Assembly: GCA_965116665.1 (NCBI GenBank)
Contig: OZ220709.1
Coordinates: forward strand, 3,286,001-3,350,000
DNA length: 64,000 nt
Reading direction: 5' to 3'
From: Aldehydirespirator sp965116665
GTDB taxonomy: Bacteria; Actinomycetota; Acidimicrobiia; Acidimicrobiales; Aldehydirespiratoraceae
Shown here: positions 55,664 through 64,000 of the stretch, one piece after another
How the letters are laid out: each line of letters opens with the position of its first letter
Numbering within the stretch: the first letter of the stretch is position 1
Position numbers and translations under genes: made by a program
The notes under the pieces: generated by a model
The model's input: only the letters and a program-made list of their open reading frames with translations
The model's database searches: none
What the model was told of the DNA's origin: nothing

Positions 55664-56794
55664 TTAGAGTCTGGTTAGGAGCTCGGCGAAGGGGACGACT
55701 TCGGCCTGGGGGGTCTCGATGTCGCCGGTGGGGAGCATGAAGCGCCAGTAGACGATGCCGAAGGGCCGGCCCTCGCTGTCGAGCCAGTTGGGCACGCCGG
55801 GGTCGGTGTGCGCGATGACCGCGGTGAAGCGGCCGTCGTCGTCGGCGACAGTCTGGGCCCGGTTGAGCGAGATCGACCGGGTGGCGTAGTCGAAGGTCTG
55901 CAGGTGCCGGTTCCACAGGCACACGTTGCCGTAGCGGCACTGGGGCCAGCGGGCCCGGATCACCAGGGCCTCGTCCGGTCCGATCAGGAAGGGGGCCATG
56001 GCGTAGGCGGCGTCGAAGGCGGCCAGACCCAGGTCGCCGGGCCGGTCGGGAGGCGGGAACACGTTCGGCACCCGGGAGACCCACATGCGGGGCTGGGCGC
56101 TGGACTGCGGGGGTCGGTCCACGGTGAGCTCGCGCACCAGGCCGGCCACCCTGTCGATGCCGGCGGCCACCGAGGCGTCCGACGGGCGGGGCGGCGGCGT
56201 GGTGACCGGGTTGCCGCCGGCGTCGATCACCTCGATGCGCATCTCGGGGACCCGGGCCGGGTCGGCGGCCGCGTGGGTGGGGTCCTCGAAGTAGTGGCGG
56301 GTGCTGATCGATCCGGCGCGCTCGGGCAGGGCCAGCCAGTTGCGGTCCCGGGGCTCGCCGCCGAGATGGACTTCGAAGCGGCCGCCGGCGTCGACGTCGA
56401 AGGACTCGTCGTTGAGCACTCCCACCACCTGGTTGTCCATCGATCCCCAGGCCTCACCGGACTCGACGGTGATCGAGACGTAGGTGGCGCCCTTGATCTC
56501 GCCGGTCACCCGGTAGGCGTGGTCGGCGGAGACGGGGGCGTCGAAGTAGACGGCGTCGGGGTTGTCGCCCAGCACCTTGCGGTCGGGGTCGACGATGCGA
56601 TGGAAGCGGGGGGCGGCCGGATCGCGCTCGAACAGCCCGACCAGACCCCACTGGAGCATGTGCATGAGGGCCCGGTGGGCGCCGAAGACGTCCTCGTCGC
56701 TATGCAGGTTCCACTCGGGCGACACCCAGCGCTCGTCGACCTCGCTGAGCAGGCCGATCAGCTCACGCAGCGCCCGTCGGGATTCAGTCTCCAC
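55664..56794 (-). CDS. DUF1214-domain protein
   Basis: A 376-residue protein. GEIKGATYVSITVESG in the middle and FTAVIAHTDPGVPNWLDSEG near the C-terminus are conserved DUF1214 segments. It has no signal peptide. The start is GTG 56794 after GGGGGGTGACC. Actinobacterial members often lie near sulfotransferase-like or lipid genes, as here. The biochemical role is unknown. Confidence 0.82.
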   Translation of the reverse strand: METESRRALRELIGLLSEVDERWVSPEWNLHSDEDVFGAHRALMHMLQWGLVGLFERDPAAPRFHRIVDPDRKVLGDNPDAVYFDAPVSADHAYRVTGEIKGATYVSITVESGEAWGSMDNQVVGVLNDESFDVDAGGRFEVHLGGEPRDRNWLALPERAGSISTRHYFEDPTHAAADPARVPEMRIEVIDAGGNPVTTPPPRPSDASVAAGIDRVAGLVRELTVDRPPQSSAQPRMWVSRVPNVFPPPDRPGDLGLAAFDAAYAMAPFLIGPDEALVIRARWPQCRYGNVCLWNRHLQTFDYATRSISLNRAQTVADDDGRFTAVIAHTDPGVPNWLDSEGRPFGIVYWRFMLPTGDIETPQAEVVPFAELLTRL

Positions 56795-56815
56795 CGGTCA
56801 CCCCCCTCCCCTGCC

Positions 56816-56865
56816 GAAATTGGCGACGAAATGGGCACTGGACACCCAGAATCCGCACCAATTTC
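56816..56865 (+). repeat. 50-bp palindromic element, family B, GGGTGTCC subtype
   Basis: GAAATTGGCG to CACCAATTTC, exactly 50 bp. The inner hairpin TGGGCACTGGACACCCA matches the element at 31986. It lies 17 bp after the sulfotransferase stop. Confidence 0.8.
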
Positions 56866-56882
56866 GGGCGGGAGCGGGCATG

Positions 56883-58145
56883 TCAGTCCTCCTGGGCTAC
56901 GCCGTAGTGGTCGATGTAGGGGGCCAGGGCCGCCCGCAGCCCTTCGGCGGTGAAGCCCCAGTCCTCGGGCTGGTAGCGGTGGACCCCGAACTTGCCCTTG
57001 GGTTTGTGGGCCAGGTAGTCGAGCACCGCGGTGGCGTGGCTGTCGGTGAAGTCGCGGCCCATCTGGGCATAGGCGGCCCGCAGGGTGGCCACCGGGTCGC
57101 TCATCAGCTCGGAGAAGTGCACGTCCACGAACCGGTCGGCTGGCACCGTGCCCGAGGCCCGCACGTCGATCGAGCCGTTGAGGCCGGCTGCGAACACGGC
57201 CAGGATGACCTCGGCCATGGCGTCGACGTCCACGTCGTCGGTGCGGAGCCACTGGATCATGGCAGTGGTGCTGACGGTGGACGGCATGGTCTTGGCCGGG
57301 TCGCGGTGGGTCTGCACCACCCAGGCGTCGCTGAACTCGGCGTACAGCAGCGGCAGCAGCATCAGGTGGCCCGGCGTCTTGAGCAGCCACTGGGTGGGCC
57401 CGGCGCCGTGCTGGAGCGCCTGGAGGAACTGGCGTTCGTAGGCGTAGTTGACGGCCGGGTCGGGCAGCCAGTTTTGGCTGGAGCCGATCATGCTCCAGTG
57501 GAAGCCGCAGAAGCTGCCCTGGGTGAGGGTGACGCACTCCACCGGCAGGTCGGAGCGCAGCTCGTGCAGGGCCTGGAACTCGGGCTGGACGTCGGCCCAC
57601 AGCTCCTGCTCGCATTCGCTCAGCTCCAGCGGCTCGGGCAGCGGGGCATCCTCGGCCTCGGGCTGGGCCACCGGGTGCAGGGCCTCGGCGGCGGTGGGGG
57701 CTCGCAGGTCGCCGTCGAGGGCCAGCAGCTCGAACAGGATGGTGGTGCCCGAACGGGCCGGGCCGGTGACGATCACCGGGGCGGTGACGGGCCGGTCGCA
57801 GACCTCGGGGGAGGAGTCGATGAGCCCGGTGAGGAGCAGCCGGGTGCGCAGCGATCGCAGCAGCTCCTGCTTGGTCATCAGCCGCCCGACCATGTGCATT
57901 CTTGAGGCGTCCACCGCGCCGGCCAGGGCCTCGAAGCGCTCCTGCCAGCGGGGGTCGCCCAGGTCGCCGTCGGGCAGGCCCCCGAGGGCGGCTGCGGCGG
58001 TGTCGAGCATGGCGGCGGCGTCGATGGGGACCAGGTCCCGGGCGTGGCCCCCGACGGAGCCGGCCATCAGGTTGAGGCGACGTACCCAGTCGGGCCTCAC
58101 CAGACGGTCGGTCATGGGCGCCAGTGCACTGGGAGGCTGCGCCAT
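56883..58145 (-). CDS. Sulfotransferase-family protein
   Basis: About 420 residues. The 5'-phosphosulfate loop is APVIVTGPARSGTTILFELL (about 125). LLKTPGHLMLLP and VVQTHRDPAKTMPS provide the other PAPS contacts. This is the large actinobacterial sulfotransferase class, acting on carbohydrates or lipids. ATG 58145 is preferred over the TTG at 58157. The acceptor is unknown. Confidence 0.85.
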   Translation of the reverse strand: MAQPPSALAPMTDRLVRPDWVRRLNLMAGSVGGHARDLVPIDAAAMLDTAAAALGGLPDGDLGDPRWQERFEALAGAVDASRMHMVGRLMTKQELLRSLRTRLLLTGLIDSSPEVCDRPVTAPVIVTGPARSGTTILFELLALDGDLRAPTAAEALHPVAQPEAEDAPLPEPLELSECEQELWADVQPEFQALHELRSDLPVECVTLTQGSFCGFHWSMIGSSQNWLPDPAVNYAYERQFLQALQHGAGPTQWLLKTPGHLMLLPLLYAEFSDAWVVQTHRDPAKTMPSTVSTTAMIQWLRTDDVDVDAMAEVILAVFAAGLNGSIDVRASGTVPADRFVDVHFSELMSDPVATLRAAYAQMGRDFTDSHATAVLDYLAHKPKGKFGVHRYQPEDWGFTAEGLRAALAPYIDHYGVAQED

Positions 58146-58285
58146 ACGGGGCGCCAACGTATCAGCCGGCCATGGTGCGCCAACCGGTGGGGCTGGCAGG
58201 TCGAGCGTCTCACTGGAACATATGGTTGATGATTTTCATGCTTTTTTGAGTTGTGACGTGGTTGTCGGGCCGTTAGGCTCCAGGC

Positions 58286-58561
58286 ATGGAGGCGGCCGAC
58301 ACAATGACCTTGGGGATGTTCGTGACGCTGGTCGCCTTGATTGTGGGCTCGATCTGGAACCAGCGCCGCGAGAGCGACGCCATTCGGGCTGAGACCACCC
58401 GCCAGATCGAGAGACTTGGCGACCAGTTCAGCGGCCAACTCGGCAAGCTGAGCGAGGAGATGGTCAGCGTCCGCGAGCGGCTGGCCCGTATCGAAGGGCA
58501 TCTGGGACTGGCACCGCCAGCGGGAGACACCCCAGGAAGCAGCGACGACGCCGCCGGCTAG
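58286..58561 (+). CDS. Membrane coiled-coil protein, paralogue 3
   Basis: A 91-residue protein: membrane segment TLGMFVTLVALIVGSIW, a charged helix, then VSVRERLARIEGHLGLAPPA. It is the shortest of the three relatives. The upstream 58218-58252 is AT-rich with ATTTTCATG. The final DAAG and TAG are followed by a kilobase array that repeats CCGGCTAGAC. Confidence 0.75.
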   Translation: MEAADTMTLGMFVTLVALIVGSIWNQRRESDAIRAETTRQIERLGDQFSGQLGKLSEEMVSVRERLARIEGHLGLAPPAGDTPGSSDDAAG

Positions 58562-59640
58562 ACGGCCCCGGCCCCCGCCTCGGCTTTGGCGCCCTCACAA
58601 CTCCACCCCCCAACCCGGCGCGACCACCCCGGCTAGACAGCCCCGGCCCCGGCACTTGGCGCCCTCACAACTCCACCCCCCAACCCGGCGCGACCACCCC
58701 GGCTACGGCCACGGCTCTCGGCATCTTCACAACCTGACCCCCGAGCCCGGCGCGACGACGACCCCGATTAGACGACCCCGGCAACGGCCACGGCTCTCGG
58801 CGCCCTCACAACCTGACCCCCGAGCCCGGCTAGACGACCCCGGCTAGACAGCCCCGGCCCCGGCACTTGGCGCCCTCACAACCTGACCCCCGAGCCCGGC
58901 TAGACGACCCCGGCTAGACAGCCCCGGCCCCGGCACTTGGCGCCCTCACAACCTGACCCCCGAGCCCGGCTAGACGACCCCGGCTAGACAGCCCCGGCCC
59001 CGGCACTTGGCGCCCTCACAACCCCACCCCCCAACCCGGCGCGACCACCCCGGCTAGACAGCCCCGGCCCCGGCACTTGGCGCCCTCACAACCCCACCCC
59101 CCAACCCGGCGCGACCACCCCGGCTAGACAGCCCCGGCCCCGGCACTTGGCGCCCTCACAACCCCACCCCCCAACCCGGCGCGACCACCCCGGCTAGACA
59201 GCCCCGGCCCCGGCACTTGGCGCCCTCACAACTCCACCCCCCAACCCGGCGCGACCACCCCGGCTAGACGACCCCGGCCCCGGCCACGGCTCTCGGCGCC
59301 CTCACAACCTGACCCCCGAGCCCGGCGCGACGACGACCCGGCTAGACGACCCCGGCAACGGCTCATGGCTCACGGCGCCCTCACAACCTGACCCCCGAGC
59401 CCGGCTAGACGACCCCGGCTAGACAGCCCCGGCCCCGGCACTTGGCGCCCTCACAACCTGACCCCCGAGCCCGGCTAGACGACGACCCGACTAGACGACC
59501 CCGGCCCCGGCCACGGCTCTCGGCGCCCTCACAACCCGGCGCGACGACGGCCCCGATTAGACGACCCCGATTAGACGACCCCGGCTCTCGGCGTCTTCAC
59601 AACCTGACCCCCGGAGCCCGGCGCGACGGCGCCGGCTAGA
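58555..59640 (+). repeat. Kilobase array, about 70-bp unit, seeded at a gene 3' end
   Basis: GGCTAGACAGCCCCGGCCCC with CACTTGGCGCCCTCACAAC and CCCCAACCCGGCGCGACCAC recurs; adjacent perfect copies are 70 bp apart (59041, 59111). Units are scrambled near both edges. The CCGGCTAGAC motif equals the stop region of the preceding gene. No convincing ORF lies in 58562-59725. Confidence 0.9.
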
Positions 59641-59725
59641 CGGCCCCCGCCTGGGCTTCGGGCCTGTTCGGGAGCCGCCGGGTGGACCGAATACGCTGGG
59701 AGCTTGGACTGGCTCGGGGGGCGCG

Positions 59726-60625
59726 TTGACTGGGCATGATCCGGTTGAGGGGCGGGAGTCGACGTTCTGGGGGGTGGCGTCGGTCGTGGTGGCGGTGTCG
59801 CTGATCGGCACCATCGGGACCGCGGCCGAGCTGGGCGCGGATCCGCTGAGCGGGTTCGCCACCGGGGCGTGGCGGGGGGTGATCGGGGCGGCCGGGCTGC
59901 TGGCGGTGTCGACGGTGCGGGGCCAGGCGCCGTGGCGCTACCGGCTGCCGGTTCGCTGGGTGGCGCTGGGGGCGTGCGGGGTGGCCGTCAGCCAGATGCT
60001 GTTCTTCGAGGCGATGGCCCGCACCGGGGTGGCGGTCGGGACGCTGGTGGGCATCGGAGTCGGCCCATTGATGGCCGGGGTGGTCGACTGGCTGGCCTAC
60101 CGTCAACGTCCGGACGGGCGCTGGCTGATCGGGGTGGCGTTGGCGCTGGCCGGGGTGGCTCTGCTGTCGGGCGGGGCCGCCGACGTGGTGTGGAGCGGGG
60201 TGGTCCTCGCGGCGGTGGCCGGCTGCGGGATCCCGTGCCAGGGGTTCGCCATACAGCAGCTGTCGAGGGACCGGCCGCTGGTGACCACCGTGGCCACCGT
60301 CATGGCCGCGGGGTCGGTGGTGATGCTGCCCACTGCGCTGGGTTCGTGGAACGACGCCTTCGGTTCGGTCGAGTCGGCGTCGACGGTGCTGTACCTGGGG
60401 CTGGTGACGATCACGCTGGCCCACTCGCTGTGGGCGGCGGGTCTCAAGCGTCTCAGCCTGAGCGTGGCGGTGGTGGTGGGGATGCTGGAGCCGGCGGTGG
60501 CGTCCACCTTGGCGATGACGGTGCTGTCGGAGCCGGCCACGGTGGCCCTGTTCGCCGGTATCTGCCTGGTGATCGCCGGGGTGGCGGTCACGTCGCTGAG
60601 CAAGACCGCAGCCCGCCGGGGCTGA
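59726..60625 (+). CDS. EamA/DMT-family permease
   Basis: A 299-residue transporter with about ten membrane segments in two homologous halves, e.g. GVAVSQMLFFEAMARTGVAV and AHSLWAAGLKRLSLSVAVVV. The family exports amino acids, metabolites or drugs. The start is TTG 59726 with GGGGGG upstream. Cargo unknown. Confidence 0.83.
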   Translation: MTGHDPVEGRESTFWGVASVVVAVSLIGTIGTAAELGADPLSGFATGAWRGVIGAAGLLAVSTVRGQAPWRYRLPVRWVALGACGVAVSQMLFFEAMARTGVAVGTLVGIGVGPLMAGVVDWLAYRQRPDGRWLIGVALALAGVALLSGGAADVVWSGVVLAAVAGCGIPCQGFAIQQLSRDRPLVTTVATVMAAGSVVMLPTALGSWNDAFGSVESASTVLYLGLVTITLAHSLWAAGLKRLSLSVAVVVGMLEPAVASTLAMTVLSEPATVALFAGICLVIAGVAVTSLSKTAARRG

Positions 60626-60660
60626 TGCTGGCGGGGCCGGGCCGGCGGGGTAGGGCCGGG

Positions 60661-60872
60661 CTAGGCACCGTCGGGCTGGACGACACCCCGCGGGCCGAAC
60701 CAGAACCCACAGAGCAGGGCCGCGCTAGGCACCGTCGGGCTGGACGACACCCCGCGGGCCGAACCAGAACCCACAGGGCAGGGCCGCGCTAGGCACCGTC
60801 GGGCTGGACGACACCCGGCGGGCTGAACCAGAACCCACAGGGTAGGGCCGGGCTAGGCACCGTCGGGCTGGG
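60661..60872 (-). repeat. Four-copy 64-bp array of the methyltransferase 3' end
   Basis: CTAGGCACCGTCGGGCTGG recurs at 60661, 60725, 60789 and 60853: an exact 64-bp period. On the minus strand each copy reads QPDGA then TAG, the end of the methyltransferase. Copies differ by a few bases. The array fills most of 60626-60852. Confidence 0.92.
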
Positions 60873-62034
60873 CGGCCCGCACGACCCGGTATGGCGGTGT
60901 TGTACCGGCCCGGCTCTCGGCCAGGACTTCGACGGTGCCGAACGCCGACGCGATCCGGTCGCGGAGGTCGACTGCGGAGGCGGTCACCACAATTGACTCG
61001 CCGCCGGGTCGCAGCACGTTGGCGGACTCGTCGATCAGGCGGCGCAGGGTCGCTTTCGGGACATGGGTGGGGAGATGGCTGAGCACGGCGTCGAAGCGCC
61101 GGTCGGCGAGCGCTGAGATCCCGTCGCTGACGCAGGCCTCGCATCGCCCGTCCACCCCGTTGAGCCCGGCGTTGGCGCGGGCCGCACCTACCGCGAGCGG
61201 GTCGATGTCGGTCATCGTCACACGGACCTGCGGCCACCTTGAGGCCACCGCGATCCCGATGGGGCCGTAGCCGCATCCCAGGTCGAGGACGTCGCGCCAC
61301 TGGTGATCGGATGGCAGGGCCTCGATCAGGAGCCGGGTCCCGCCGTCGATCCGGCTCTTGGCGAACAGCCCGGCGCCGGTGGTGAAGCGGAGGTCTCGCC
61401 CGAGCAGGACGGTCTCGATGGTCGGAGCAGCCGCGGTGGCGTCGGCGGTGGCTCGCACCTCCGGGCCTCGCACGGCCCGCAGGACCACGGCCGGGCCGCT
61501 GCGCTGGACCACCTCGGCTGTCCCGAACATGTCCTCGAGGGTGGTGAGCTGGCGGGCCGATCCCAGCCTGCGGGCAGTCACCAGGAGTAGCACGGCGCCG
61601 TCGCGCAGGTGACCGGCGAGTTCGAGGAGCTCGGCTGCGATCCGGGCCTGACCGACATGGGAGGCGACCTCCATCACCGCCAAGTCCGCCCCGACAGCCG
61701 GATCGCCCCCGACAACCAAGTCGCCCCCGACAACCAAGTCGCCCCCGACAACCAAGTCGCCCCCGATAGCCGGATCGCTCCCGATAACCAAGTCGACCCC
61801 GACAGCCGGGTCGCCCCCGACAGCCAAGTCCACCCCGACAGCTGGATCAGCCCCGACAGCCGGATCGGTCCCGGCGGCGCCGGAAGTCCCGGCAAGGTCG
61901 GCAAGGTCGCGGATGCTGGCCTCCGGCAGCAGGCCGGCCAGCCGTTGCCGGGTGCTGGCAGCAACCCCGTGCACGATCGCCGTGCGTGTCCCGGCGGGAA
62001 CGAGCGGTGCGAGGTCAACGAACGCCTGCGACAT
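60853..62034 (-). CDS. RsmC/RlmG-like class I methyltransferase with in-frame repeat insert
   Basis: About 393 residues. The C-terminal SAM domain has VLDLGCGYGPIGIAVAS (about 250) and MTDIDPLAVGAARANA. The motif IV position, NPP(F/T)H in rRNA guanine-N2 methyltransferases, reads LSHLPTH here, so catalysis may be altered. The N-terminal half is a degenerate methyltransferase-like domain broken by a (VVGGDL)n insert of about 65 residues. ATG 62034 is chosen. Target RNA or other substrate unknown. Confidence 0.78.
   Translation of the reverse strand: MSQAFVDLAPLVPAGTRTAIVHGVAASTRQRLAGLLPEASIRDLADLAGTSGAAGTDPAVGADPAVGVDLAVGGDPAVGVDLVIGSDPAIGGDLVVGGDLVVGGDLVVGGDPAVGADLAVMEVASHVGQARIAAELLELAGHLRDGAVLLLVTARRLGSARQLTTLEDMFGTAEVVQRSGPAVVLRAVRGPEVRATADATAAAPTIETVLLGRDLRFTTGAGLFAKSRIDGGTRLLIEALPSDHQWRDVLDLGCGYGPIGIAVASRWPQVRVTMTDIDPLAVGAARANAGLNGVDGRCEACVSDGISALADRRFDAVLSHLPTHVPKATLRRLIDESANVLRPGGESIVVTASAVDLRDRIASAFGTVEVLAESRAGTTPPYRVVRAAQPDGA
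61680..61875 (-). repeat. 18-bp in-frame repeat in the methyltransferase gene
   Basis: About eleven units like CCCCCGACAACCAAGTCG (plus strand) keep frame and encode GGDLVV-type hexapeptides. Length change here would not break the gene. Confidence 0.9.
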
Positions 62035-62098
62035 CACCAACCGCCGCGATCCTACTGGCCTCAAGGTGTGCGCCGACTACGCGAAACACAGGGCACAC

Positions 62099-62920
62099 CA
62101 ACCACCCAGCTCACCGGGCGGGGCACGGGAGCCAACTCGCCGACCACCCAGCTCACCGGGCGGGGCACGGGAGCCAACTCGCCGACCACCCAGCTCACCG
62201 GGCGGGGCACGGGAGCCAACTCGCCGACCACCCAGCTCACCGGGCGGGGCACGGGAACCAACTCGCCGACCACCCAGTTCGGCGGGCGGGGCACGGGAAC
62301 CAACTCGCCGACCACCCAACTCACCGTCCCGGACCACGGGACCGAGCTGACCACCCAGCTCACGGGGCGGGGCACGGGAACCAACTCGCCGACCACCCAG
62401 CTCACCGTCCCGGACCACGGGACCGAGCTGACCGACCACCCAGCTCACCGGGCGGGGCACGAGACCGAGCTGACCGACCACCCAGCTCACCGGGCGGGGC
62501 ACGGGAACCAACTCGCCGACCACCCAGCTCACCGTCCCGGACCACGGGACCGAGCTGACCGACCACCCAGCTCACCGGGCGGGGCACGAGACCGAGCTGA
62601 CCGACCACCCAGCTCACCGGGCGGGGCACGGGAGCCAACTCGCCGACCACTCAGTTCGGCGGGCGGGGCACGGGAACCAACTCGCTGACCACCCAGCTCA
62701 CCGTCCCGGACCACGGGACCGAGCTGACCGACCACCCAGCTCACCGTCCCGGACCACGGGACCGAGCTGACCGACCACCCAGCTCACCGTCCCGGACCAC
62801 GGGACCGAGCTGACCGACCACCCAGCTCACCGGGCGGGGCACGGGAACCAACTCGCCGACCACTCGAATCACCGGACCGGAGCACGGGAACCAACTCGCC
62901 GACCGCTCAGCTCACCGGGC
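62099..62920 (-). repeat. 42-bp array extending from the HNH gene 3' end
   Basis: ACCACCCAGCTCACCGGGCG begins units spaced 42 bp apart (62101, 62143), with shorter variants holding CACCGTCCCGGACCACGGG. On the minus strand it reads PGELGGRRVGSRAP again and again. The HNH protein ends GELSGRRVGSRAPVR inside it. Open frames occur on both strands because the unit is a multiple of three; I do not accept them as genes. The array fills 62035-62868 apart from about 60 bp. Confidence 0.9.
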
Positions 62921-64000
62921 GGGGGCAGGCCGGTTGGGGCGTGCCAGCCGTCGGGGCCTCGTTGCAGGATGATCTTGTTGTCGTGGACCCAGCGGTGGTG
63001 GGCGTGGCACAGCAGCACGAGGTTGTCGATGTCGGTGGGCCCGCCGAGCACCCAGTACCTGACGTGGTGAGCCTGGCACCAGTTGGGGTGGGCGCCGCAG
63101 ATCACGCATCCCTTGTCGCGGGCAACGAGCACCCGCCACTGCTGGGGGGAGACGCGTCTGGCCTTGCGGCCGTGATAGAGGGGTAGGCCCTGCTGGTCGA
63201 ACAGTATGCCGTAGATGTCGGGGTCGCAACCGAGGCGCTCCAGTTCGCTGCGAGCGATGGCACCAACGCCCGGGATCTCGCACCGGCCGCGCTCGCCGTT
63301 GGTGGCCAGATAGGGCACGTCCATCACGACGCACAGCTGAGCCTTGGGGCCGAACCCGCGTCCGCAGGTGCATCCCACGCCGGAGCCGGGACTGGGACCG
63401 TGGATCGCGCCGCCCACACCGGAACCGGGGCCGGTGCCGGAGATCGTGCCGCTACCCGCGTCGGGGCCGGTGCCGGAGATCGCGCCGCTACCCGCGTCGG
63501 GGCCGGCGCCGGAGATCGCGCCGCTACCCGCGTCGGGGCCGGTGCCGGAGATCGCGCCGCTACCCGCGTCGGGGCCGGTTCCGGAGATCGCGCCGCTACC
63601 CGCGTCGGGGCCGGTGCCGGAGATCGCGCCGCTACCCGCGTCGGGGCCGGCGCCGGAGATCGCGCCGCTACCCGCGTCGGGGCCGGCGCCGGAGATCGCG
63701 CCGCTACCCGCGTCGGGGCCGGCGCCGGAGATCGTGCCGCTACCCGCGTCGGGGCCGGCGCCGGAGATCGTGCCGCTACCCGCGTCGGGGCCGGTTCCGG
63801 GGAGAGAGCAGCTGGCAAGCTCGGGCAAGAGCTCCTGGCGGGGGGTGGAGAGCCTCGGACTCGCCCTGCCGTGACCGGCAACCTCGAGGATCGGACGGTA
63901 GCCGCGCGGGCCGGAGCCACCGGCGGTGGAGTCAACCGAGTCAGAGCGTCGGCCAGAGCCGGCGGAGTTGAGGGCGCCCGGGTCCCCCAACTCGGAACCC
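62869..64000 (-). CDS. HNH endonuclease-domain protein (13E12/DUF222-like), 5' end outside window
   Basis: At least 373 residues; the frame is open at the right edge. The C-terminal HNH motif is CVICGAHPNWCQAHHVRYWV followed by DNLVLLCHAHHRWVHD. DUF222/13E12 proteins of actinobacteria have this domain after a longer helical region, expected beyond the edge. A 12-residue repeat (GTGPDAGSGAIS) occurs ten times before the HNH part. Two Cys pairs likely bind zinc. These genes are multi-copy and suspected to be mobile, but their role is unproven. Confidence 0.8.
   Translation of the reverse strand, partial: GSELGDPGALNSAGSGRRSDSVDSTAGGSGPRGYRPILEVAGHGRASPRLSTPRQELLPELASCSLPGTGPDAGSGTISGAGPDAGSGTISGAGPDAGSGAISGAGPDAGSGAISGAGPDAGSGAISGTGPDAGSGAISGTGPDAGSGAISGTGPDAGSGAISGAGPDAGSGAISGTGPDAGSGTISGTGPGSGVGGAIHGPSPGSGVGCTCGRGFGPKAQLCVVMDVPYLATNGERGRCEIPGVGAIARSELERLGCDPDIYGILFDQQGLPLYHGRKARRVSPQQWRVLVARDKGCVICGAHPNWCQAHHVRYWVLGGPTDIDNLVLLCHAHHRWVHDNKIILQRGPDGWHAPTGLPPPGELSGRRVGSRAPVR
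63425..63800 (-). repeat. 36-bp in-frame repeat in the HNH gene
   Basis: GCCGCTACCCGCGTCGGGGC recurs every 36 bp (63448 to 63772, ten copies), encoding a Gly/Ser/Ala-rich 12-residue unit. Copies differ mainly in GGTGCC/GGCGCC/GGTTCC. Confidence 0.93.

Noticed and set aside
58656..59639. Short frames inside the 70-bp array as a repetitive secreted protein
   Set aside because: Frames are broken by the TAG in every unit and have no signal peptide or ribosome-binding site.
62061..62744. Several open frames on both strands within the 42-bp array
   Set aside because: They exist only because the repeat unit is a multiple of three and lacks stops. They have no ribosome-binding sites and no similarity beyond the repeat.

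Overview
The window is a very GC-rich chromosome segment of an actinobacterium. Features pointing there are a cytochrome b558-type succinate dehydrogenase operon, an AbiEi/DUF559 protein, an HNH protein of the 13E12 type, DUF1214 and DUF3179 proteins, and lipoproteins with long Thr/Ala linkers. An uncultured Acidimicrobiia-like lineage is plausible, but that is inference. I see no rRNA, tRNA, CRISPR array or prophage.

Layout. 1-3.6 kb: end of a TPP enzyme, a GH2-like protein that appears to have lost its catalytic glutamates, and a Rieske oxygenase. 3.6-8.9 kb: two GcvT tail remnants in opposite orientation, an amidohydrolase/deaminase, a second Rieske oxygenase overlapping an adenine deaminase, and an XRE-cupin regulator. 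9.0-14.9 kb: the most distinctive block. Two oxygenases have the mononuclear iron site but lack Rieske ligands. They surround a Rieske-reductase fusion, a GST-like protein and a complete Rieske oxygenase. This part list resembles the NdmCDE methylxanthine N7-demethylase of Pseudomonas putida CBB5. The fusion gene and the second Rieske-less gene share a nearly identical promoter/operator. 15-21 kb: a phospholipase D-like protein, an AbiEi/DUF559 gene bracketed by inverted 50-bp palindromes, and sdhCAB. 21.3-28.4 kb: a DUF368 (PopT-like) transporter, a tandem double purine/cytosine-type deaminase, and a BMP-family nucleoside-type ABC transporter. The purine enzymes, purine-type transporter and N-demethylase-like genes suggest catabolism of methylated purines.

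28.5-47.7 kb looks like a sugar-acid pathway. It holds a sialidase-fold protein, a 2-hydroxyacid dehydrogenase, an enolase-superfamily dehydratase, a COG3618 lactonase-like hydrolase, two PhyH dioxygenases, a DHDPS-family lyase, an oligopeptide-type ABC transporter, a GntR regulator and an alpha-ketoglutarate-semialdehyde-type dehydrogenase. Two matching palindromes, upstream of the sialidase gene and between the GntR and PhyH genes, suggest one regulon. An IS3-type element has split the transporter's binding-protein gene inside its twin-arginine signal, with a 3-bp target duplication. 47.7-64 kb: toxin-antitoxin genes, a KhtT/KhtU-like K+/H+ antiporter, a DUF3179 lipoprotein, a TPR protein, DUF1214, a sulfotransferase, a DMT permease, an RsmC-like methyltransferase, an HNH protein, and three related membrane coiled-coil proteins.

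Two layers of structure overlie the genes. (1) Eighteen copies, at twelve intergenic sites, of imperfect palindromes that are almost always exactly 50 bp, in two sequence families; where one family is tandem, all six spacers are 21 bp. (2) Repeated short tandem duplication of gene ends, copying the ribosome-binding-site/start region or the last codons plus stop. It ranges from 8-bp doublets to kilobase arrays and is densest in 50.8-63.8 kb.
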